Shown: one piece after another, positions 59,213 to 64,000 of the stretch
How the letters are laid out: every line of letters begins with the position of its first letter
How positions within the stretch are numbered: position 1 is the first letter of the stretch
NCBI GenBank assembly: GCA_003216415.1
Contig: QCIY01000005.1
Location: 25,689 to 89,688, forward strand
Reading direction: 5' to 3'
Source: Prochlorococcus sp. AG-402-O16
Lineage (GTDB): Bacteria > Cyanobacteriota > Cyanobacteriia > PCC-6307 > Cyanobiaceae
Length of the DNA: 64,000 nt
Notes under the pieces: generated by a model
Databases searched by the model: none
Seen by the model: only the letters and a program-made list of their open reading frames with translations
What the model was told of the DNA's origin: nothing
Translations under genes and position numbers: made by a program

Positions 59213-60154
59213 ATGGTTTCATCAATACCGGCTCAAGCAGAACCGCAAAAAAGAAGAGGTAATGATCCAATAAGTTGGTATTTACAGAATATTGGTAGGG
59301 TTCCTTTATTAACACCTGCCGAAGAAATTGAATTGGGTAATCAAGTTCAAAAAATGATGATCCTTACAGAAGATGGTCAAATAACTGAAAAAAATAAAGA
59401 ATTTACAACGCAGCAAAAAAGAATAATAAAGATAGGCCGAAGAGCTAAAGAGAGAATGATGAAAGCTAACCTAAGGTTAGTTGTTAGTGTGGCAAAAAAA
59501 TACCAAGGCAAAGGACTTGAACTTCTTGATCTTGTTCAAGAAGGTTCTCTTGGTTTGGAGAGGGCTGTTGAAAAATTTGACCCCACAAGAGGATATAAGT
59601 TTTCTACTTATGCCTTCTGGTGGATTAGACAAAGTATGACAAGAGCTATCGCATGTCAATCAAGAACGATCCGTTTACCAGTCCACTTAAGCGAAAGATT
59701 AGCATCTATAAGAAAAGTTAGTAGAGATCTAGCGCATAAACTCGGTGCTATGCCAAGCAGAATTGAGATTGCAGAAGCAATGGAAATCGATGTGGAAGAA
59801 TTAGATTCTGTTTTAAGACAAGCTCTATCAACAAGTAGTTTAGATGCTCCAGTTAATGGGGATGATGGCAGGAGCTTTTTGGGAGATTTAATTGCAGATA
59901 GTAATAATGAAGAACCTTTAGATCAAGTCGAGCAGAAAATGCATCAAGAGCAACTTGGTAAGTGGTTAAGTCATCTAAGTGAGCAAGAACAACATGTACT
60001 TAAATTAAGGTTTGGATTAGAGGGAAATGAGAGACATACACTTGCAGAAATAGGGAGATTATTAGAAGTTTCTAGGGAGAGAGTAAGACAAGTTGAACTG
60101 AAAGCATTAAGAAAACTAAGAAATTTAACAAGAAAATTGCCGAGTGGTATTTAA
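59213..60154 (+). CDS. group 2 RpoD-like sigma factor
   Basis: A 313-residue sigma-70 protein without region 1.1. It has region 1.2 (DPISWYLQNIGRVPLLTPAE), region 2 (VSVAKKYQGKGLELLDLVQEG, then KFSTYAFWWIRQSMTRAI), region 3, and region 4 with the helix-turn-helix (TLAEIGRLLEVSRERVRQVE). The -10 binding region is fully RpoD-like, so it is a group 2 non-essential-type sigma. It ends at the base before pdhA ends on the opposite strand. Confidence 0.92.
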   Translation: MVSSIPAQAEPQKRRGNDPISWYLQNIGRVPLLTPAEEIELGNQVQKMMILTEDGQITEKNKEFTTQQKRIIKIGRRAKERMMKANLRLVVSVAKKYQGKGLELLDLVQEGSLGLERAVEKFDPTRGYKFSTYAFWWIRQSMTRAIACQSRTIRLPVHLSERLASIRKVSRDLAHKLGAMPSRIEIAEAMEIDVEELDSVLRQALSTSSLDAPVNGDDGRSFLGDLIADSNNEEPLDQVEQKMHQEQLGKWLSHLSEQEQHVLKLRFGLEGNERHTLAEIGRLLEVSRERVRQVELKALRKLRNLTRKLPSGI

Positions 60155-61192
60155 CTAATCTTCTGCCCAAATATATTTAGTCAACTCTTGAGAAGGTGGT
60201 TCAGGTGCCTCTAAAGCATTTTTTACTGAATCAGATATCTCTTCATCTATTTTCTTTTCAATACTTTTTAATTCTTCTTCCGTTGCAAATTTACCATCAA
60301 TAATTTCTTTGGTTAATCTCTTAATAGGATCTCTTTCCCCCCAAAAATCCTTTTCTTTCTCAGATCTTAATTCATCAGGATCTGCAAGTGAATGACCTCT
60401 GTATCTATAGGTTAAGCATTCTAAAAGCGTAGGTCCCTCTCCTGCGCGCGCGCGCTCAATTGCTCTTTGTGCAGCCCCCCTAACTGCTAATACATCCATT
60501 CCGTCAACCTCCTCGCCATGCATCCCAAAAGCAGAGGCTTTTCTCCAAATCTCAGGATTGCTGGTTGCTCTATCATGGGCCATTCCAATAGCCCATTTAT
60601 TATTTTCAACAACAAAAATTATGGGTAATTTCCACAATTGGGCCATATTTAAACATTCAAAAAACTGCCCATTATTGCAAGTCCCATCTCCAAAAAATGC
60701 TGCTGTTACTGAATCACTACTATTATTGCCAGCAACTTCTTTTTTGTATTTACTTGAAAAGGCTGCACCTAAAGCAACTGGAATACCTTCTCCTATAAAT
60801 GCATATCCTCCCAATAAGTGATGCTCTCTTGAAAATAAGTGCATAGACCCCCCTCGGCCTTTACTACAACCTGTGGCTTTACCGAAAAGCTCACTCATTA
60901 CTTCGAATGAGGGTACCCCCGCACTTAGTGCATGGACATGATCGCGGTATGTACTACAAAACCAATCATGTTTCTTTTTCATGGCTCCAATTATTCCAGT
61001 GCTGATAGCTTCCTGACCGTTATATAAATGAACGAAACCAAACATTTTACCCCTATAGTACATTTCTGCACATTTATCTTCGAATCTTCGACCAAGTATC
61101 ATATCTTCATAGAGAAATAAACCTGTTTCTCGATCCAATTCGGCTTTTTTTATGTCTTGAAGATTTGAAATTCTCTCTACGTGTGTTTCCAA
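60155..61192 (-). CDS. pdhA: pyruvate dehydrogenase E1 alpha subunit
   Basis: Thiamine diphosphate-dependent decarboxylation of pyruvate to feed the E2 component. The 345-residue protein has [25 protein letters not shown], the TPP motif [15 protein letters not shown] with ENNKWAIG, and [14 protein letters not shown] with the regulated phosphorylation-loop region. A 12-base run of alternating GC at 60444-60455 encodes part of ERARAG. lpdA, the E3 gene, is also in the window. Confidence 0.95.
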   Translation of the reverse strand: METHVERISNLQDIKKAELDRETGLFLYEDMILGRRFEDKCAEMYYRGKMFGFVHLYNGQEAISTGIIGAMKKKHDWFCSTYRDHVHALSAGVPSFEVMSELFGKATGCSKGRGGSMHLFSREHHLLGGYAFIGEGIPVALGAAFSSKYKKEVAGNNSSDSVTAAFFGDGTCNNGQFFECLNMAQLWKLPIIFVVENNKWAIGMAHDRATSNPEIWRKASAFGMHGEEVDGMDVLAVRGAAQRAIERARAGEGPTLLECLTYRYRGHSLADPDELRSEKEKDFWGERDPIKRLTKEIIDGKFATEEELKSIEKKIDEEISDSVKNALEAPEPPSQELTKYIWAED

Positions 61193-61340
61193 GAAAATAC
61201 CTTAATGAAGTTTTGATTTGTTAACATTCTAAGCTGTGAAGGTCGATTTTTATGATTTTTTTTAATAACTCTGTAAGACCTTATGAAAAAAATTTTTAAC
61301 TTGATAAAATTTATCTAAGAATTTTCAATAGGATATTTGT

Positions 61341-63446
61341 TTGGAACTTCCTTTAGACCATTTTCGTTTAATTGGCGTAAGCCCCTCTGCAACATCCGAG
61401 GAAATATTAAGGGCTTTTCAATTGCGGTTGGATAAGACTCCTGATGAAGGATTTACTTATGAAGTTTTAACTCAAAGATCAGAATTGCTTCGGCTTACGG
61501 CTGATTTGCTTACTGATCCAGAAAGCAGGAGAGAATATGAAAATTTGTTGTTGAATGGAGCATCTGGATTGGATTTTTCCTCAAATAGAGAAGTAGCAGG
61601 TTTAATACTACTTTGGGAATCAGGTTCACCAAAAGAAGCTTTTAAAATCACAAGAAAGGCTTTGCAGCCGCCACAAACACCCGCTTTAGGAAGTAGTAGA
61701 GAAGCAGATCTGACTTTGTTGGCTGCTTTATCAGCGAGAGACTCTGCAATTCAAGAACAACAAATTAGATCCTACTCAAACGCTGCAGACTTTTTACATG
61801 AAGGTATACAACTTCTGCAAAGAATGGGTAAGCTTGTTGAAAAAAGGAAAGAACTTGAAGAAGATTTGGTTTCTCTGCTTCCTTACAGGATCCTGGATTT
61901 ACTTAGTAGGGATTTAAATGATCAGGAGTCTCATAAAAAAGGTTTAAGTATGTTGGAAAATTTAATAATCAAGAGAGGTGGTTTGGAAGGTAATAATAAA
62001 TCTGAATATCGAAATTATTTAAATCAGCAAGAATTTGAAGCTTTTTTTCAACAAATTAAGCCATATTTGACATTAGAAGAACAGATAGATTTGTTTCTTG
62101 AATTACAAAAAAGAGGTTCATTAGAAGCAGGATTTTTAGCTTTTCTATCCTTGACAGCAATTGGGTTCTCAAGACGTAAGCCTGAAAAATTATTTGAAGC
62201 GAGGAGAATTTTAAAGAAACTCAATCTATCAGGTCTTGATTCAATGCCTATAATTGGTTGTTTAGACTTGCTTCTAGCAGATATTGATCAGGCCTCTGCA
62301 AGATTTTCCAGCAGCTCTGATGAAAACTTACGAGATTGGCTTAATAATTATCCAGGAAATAAACTAGAGGCAATATGTAATTTCTGTAAAAATTGGCTAG
62401 AGAATGATGTTTTAGTTGGTTATAGAGATATTGACTCAAAAGAGGTGGATTTAGATTCTTGGTTTGAAGATGAGGAGATTCAAGAATTTATTGAAAAATT
62501 AGAGAAGAAATCAAATAAAACTACGATGAAATCTAATCTTCAGAGCCAACTAATAAATAAAGTATCTTCTATAAAAATCACTGAAGATATTGATAACGCA
62601 TTAGCCAATGTTGATGCAGGGAGATTACCTTGGCCTGGTGGCATAAAACAAGAATTCGAAAATCTTGATATCCAAGAAAATAAATTTAATGAGGAAACCT
62701 TTAAGAATAAATCAATAGAGGTTTATAAGTTTTTAATTGAAAAAATTGCTGAAATAAAGTTTAGTTTTGGGGAGTTTTTGGAGGATCAAAGGATTATTGA
62801 TAGGTCTCCTTTTTTACTTTATCTATATGCTTTTTTAGTATTATTTGCATTTGGTATTGGCATTGGATTTTTCAGAAATAATTTCAAAAATTCAATTCAA
62901 GATGAAGCTGTACCGAACAAACCCTTAATGGCTGTAGATAAAAATCAAAAGGTAAGTAAGAAAGCCATTATTCCAGAAATAAAAAAAAATCCTTCAAATG
63001 AATTGAAGTCTATTACCAGCAAACCTAATGCAATTAGATCCTTTAAAGTTCCAGAACTTTCTAAAGCCTCCCCTTCTTTACAAGAGATAAGTAATTTAAT
63101 TAATCTATGGCTTCTAAATAAAAGTAATTACTTGGCTGGAAAGAGTGAAATTAATCTTTCTAAAATAGTTAGTAATGGTTTGATTGATAGAACAATTGAA
63201 GAAAGAAAAAATGATATCAAGAAAGCAATCTATAAAGAAATTGATTCCCAAATCCAGAAGATAGATTTGAAATCACAAACTTCTTCTAGGATAGTTGTTT
63301 TAGTTGAATTAGATTATTTAGAGAGAATAATAAAGAATTCTGGAGAATTTGTAAGTGAAACATCATTGACTCCGCTAAAAGTTAAATATATTTTGGGTTT
63401 TTCTAATAATTCATGGAAATTGGTTGATTTTGTAAGTGGATTGTAA
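61341..63446 (+). CDS. ARC6/Ftn2 (ZipN) division protein
   Basis: A 701-residue protein. It starts with a J-like domain (LDHFRLIGVSPSATSEEILRAFQ) without the DnaJ HPD signature, continues with a helical middle region, has one transmembrane helix at about 489-511, and ends with a conserved domain (SNLINLWLLNKSNYLAGKSE to VKYILGFSNNSWKLVDF) typical of ARC6-like proteins. ARC6/Ftn2/ZipN anchors and organises FtsZ. The start is TTG. FtsZ itself is at 36934-38049. Confidence 0.9.
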   Translation: MELPLDHFRLIGVSPSATSEEILRAFQLRLDKTPDEGFTYEVLTQRSELLRLTADLLTDPESRREYENLLLNGASGLDFSSNREVAGLILLWESGSPKEAFKITRKALQPPQTPALGSSREADLTLLAALSARDSAIQEQQIRSYSNAADFLHEGIQLLQRMGKLVEKRKELEEDLVSLLPYRILDLLSRDLNDQESHKKGLSMLENLIIKRGGLEGNNKSEYRNYLNQQEFEAFFQQIKPYLTLEEQIDLFLELQKRGSLEAGFLAFLSLTAIGFSRRKPEKLFEARRILKKLNLSGLDSMPIIGCLDLLLADIDQASARFSSSSDENLRDWLNNYPGNKLEAICNFCKNWLENDVLVGYRDIDSKEVDLDSWFEDEEIQEFIEKLEKKSNKTTMKSNLQSQLINKVSSIKITEDIDNALANVDAGRLPWPGGIKQEFENLDIQENKFNEETFKNKSIEVYKFLIEKIAEIKFSFGEFLEDQRIIDRSPFLLYLYAFLVLFAFGIGIGFFRNNFKNSIQDEAVPNKPLMAVDKNQKVSKKAIIPEIKKNPSNELKSITSKPNAIRSFKVPELSKASPSLQEISNLINLWLLNKSNYLAGKSEINLSKIVSNGLIDRTIEERKNDIKKAIYKEIDSQIQKIDLKSQTSSRIVVLVELDYLERIIKNSGEFVSETSLTPLKVKYILGFSNNSWKLVDFVSGL

Positions 63447-63493
63447 GTATAAACTTCTAGATCATTTATAATAACTAAAAATACTATGAAATA

Positions 63494-64000
63494 ATGTTTG
63501 ATGAACTCTCATCACGCTTTGAAGACGCAGTAAAAGGTTTAAGAGGCGAAGCAAAAATTAGTGAAAATAATATCAACGATGCCTTAAAGGAGGTGAAAAG
63601 AGCACTACTCGATGCTGATGTTAGTTTATCTGTAGTAAAAGATTTTATTTCAGATGTCAAAGATAAAGCTATAGGAGAAGAGGTAGTTAGGGGTGTAAAT
63701 CCAGGTCAAAAATTTATAGAAGTTGTAAATAAAGAATTGATTAATATTATGGGGAATGAAAATTCTCCATTAAACGAAAATGAAAATAGTCCTACCGTTA
63801 TTTTAATGGCTGGACTTCAGGGAGCTGGTAAAACAACTGCAACAGGAAAACTTGGTCTCTATCTGAAGGAAAAAGATAAAAAAGTTCTTTTAGTGGCTGC
63901 AGATATTTATCGACCAGCAGCTGTAGAGCAACTTAAAACATTAGGAAGTCAATATGACTTAGAAGTTTTTTCAGCGGAAGAAAAAAATAGCAAACCAGAA
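63494..64000 (+). CDS. ffh: signal recognition particle GTPase Ffh, 3' end outside window
   Basis: The first 169 codons are present; the frame is open to the right edge. The N-terminal helical N domain (FDELSSRFEDAVKGLRGE) is followed by the G domain with P-loop GLQGAGKTT at residues 107-115 and AADIYRPAAVEQL. Ffh binds the SRP RNA, whose gene ffs is at 36823-36920. It lies 47 bases after the ARC6-like gene. Confidence 0.96.
   Translation, partial: MFDELSSRFEDAVKGLRGEAKISENNINDALKEVKRALLDADVSLSVVKDFISDVKDKAIGEEVVRGVNPGQKFIEVVNKELINIMGNENSPLNENENSPTVILMAGLQGAGKTTATGKLGLYLKEKDKKVLLVAADIYRPAAVEQLKTLGSQYDLEVFSAEEKNSKPE

Overview
The window is very AT-rich (about one third G+C by eye), densely packed, and cyanobacterial. 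It carries kaiB/kaiC, an NblS/Hik33-type sensor kinase, ClpP3/ClpR, a high-light-inducible (HLIP) protein, an ARC6/Ftn2 division protein, DUF1825, DUF3086 and DUF3119 proteins, and a nickel superoxide dismutase locus. A kai locus without kaiA, together with short intergenic gaps, TTG/GTG starts and small membrane proteins, points to a streamlined marine picocyanobacterium, most likely Prochlorococcus of the high-light clade. I cannot name the strain. No insertion sequence, prophage, CRISPR array or rRNA gene is visible. RNA genes are tRNA-Gly(TCC), tRNA-His(GTG), tRNA-Leu(CAA) and the small SRP RNA (ffs).

Layout. 1-5.4 kb: 3' part of a SpoIID-like gene, truB, a methyltransferase, rplU-rpmA, then kaiB-kaiC. 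5.4-9.7 kb: purD-nblS facing purC. 9.7-15.8 kb: an outer-membrane run of bamA, lpxC, fabZ, lpxA, lpxB and an exported msrA. 15.8-20.4 kb: pepA, a GIY-YIG-like gene, DUF1825-tyrS-pyrF. 20.4-26.8 kb: a leftward run of sugar-type MFS transporter, mlaE, DUF3119, DUF3086 and plsY, then tRNA-Gly and a glycogen debranching enzyme. 26.8-29.2 kb: a sparse stretch with HU, several small secreted or membrane proteins and an HLIP gene. 29.2-33.8 kb: PIN-TRAM protein, clpR, clpP3, ilvC, cobD. 33.9-41.9 kb: hemW, a pilin-like small protein, panB, ffs, and a division/wall cluster (miaB, ddl, a membrane protein, ftsQ, ftsZ). 42-49 kb: tRNA-His, an amidohydrolase plus FAD-dehydrogenase pair, folC, argD, tRNA-Leu, two tiny overlapping membrane-protein genes, murA. 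49-54.7 kb: rRNA methyltransferase, lpd, trpC, a NicO-like transporter, sodX, sodN and an exported FKBP. 54.8-64 kb: lnt, mnmA, nnrE/D, a group 2 sigma factor, pdhA, an ARC6-like gene and the start of ffh.

Themes. Envelope and division functions recur (lpxCAB, bamA, mlaE, plsY, murA, ddl, ftsQZ, ARC6, lnt). The Ni-SOD locus has enzyme, maturation protease and a candidate metal carrier side by side. Both RNA and protein parts of the SRP are present (ffs and ffh). At least ten converging gene pairs meet with almost no gap or overlap, and I recognise only one clear hairpin terminator (after HU).

I did not find a clear new multi-gene system. The observations most worth checking are an argD start only five bases after a tRNA, two genes whose conserved N-termini lie upstream of any standard start codon (sodX and the SpoU methyltransferase), a pair of overlapping microprotein genes, and a two-helix protein co-directional with the HLIP gene.
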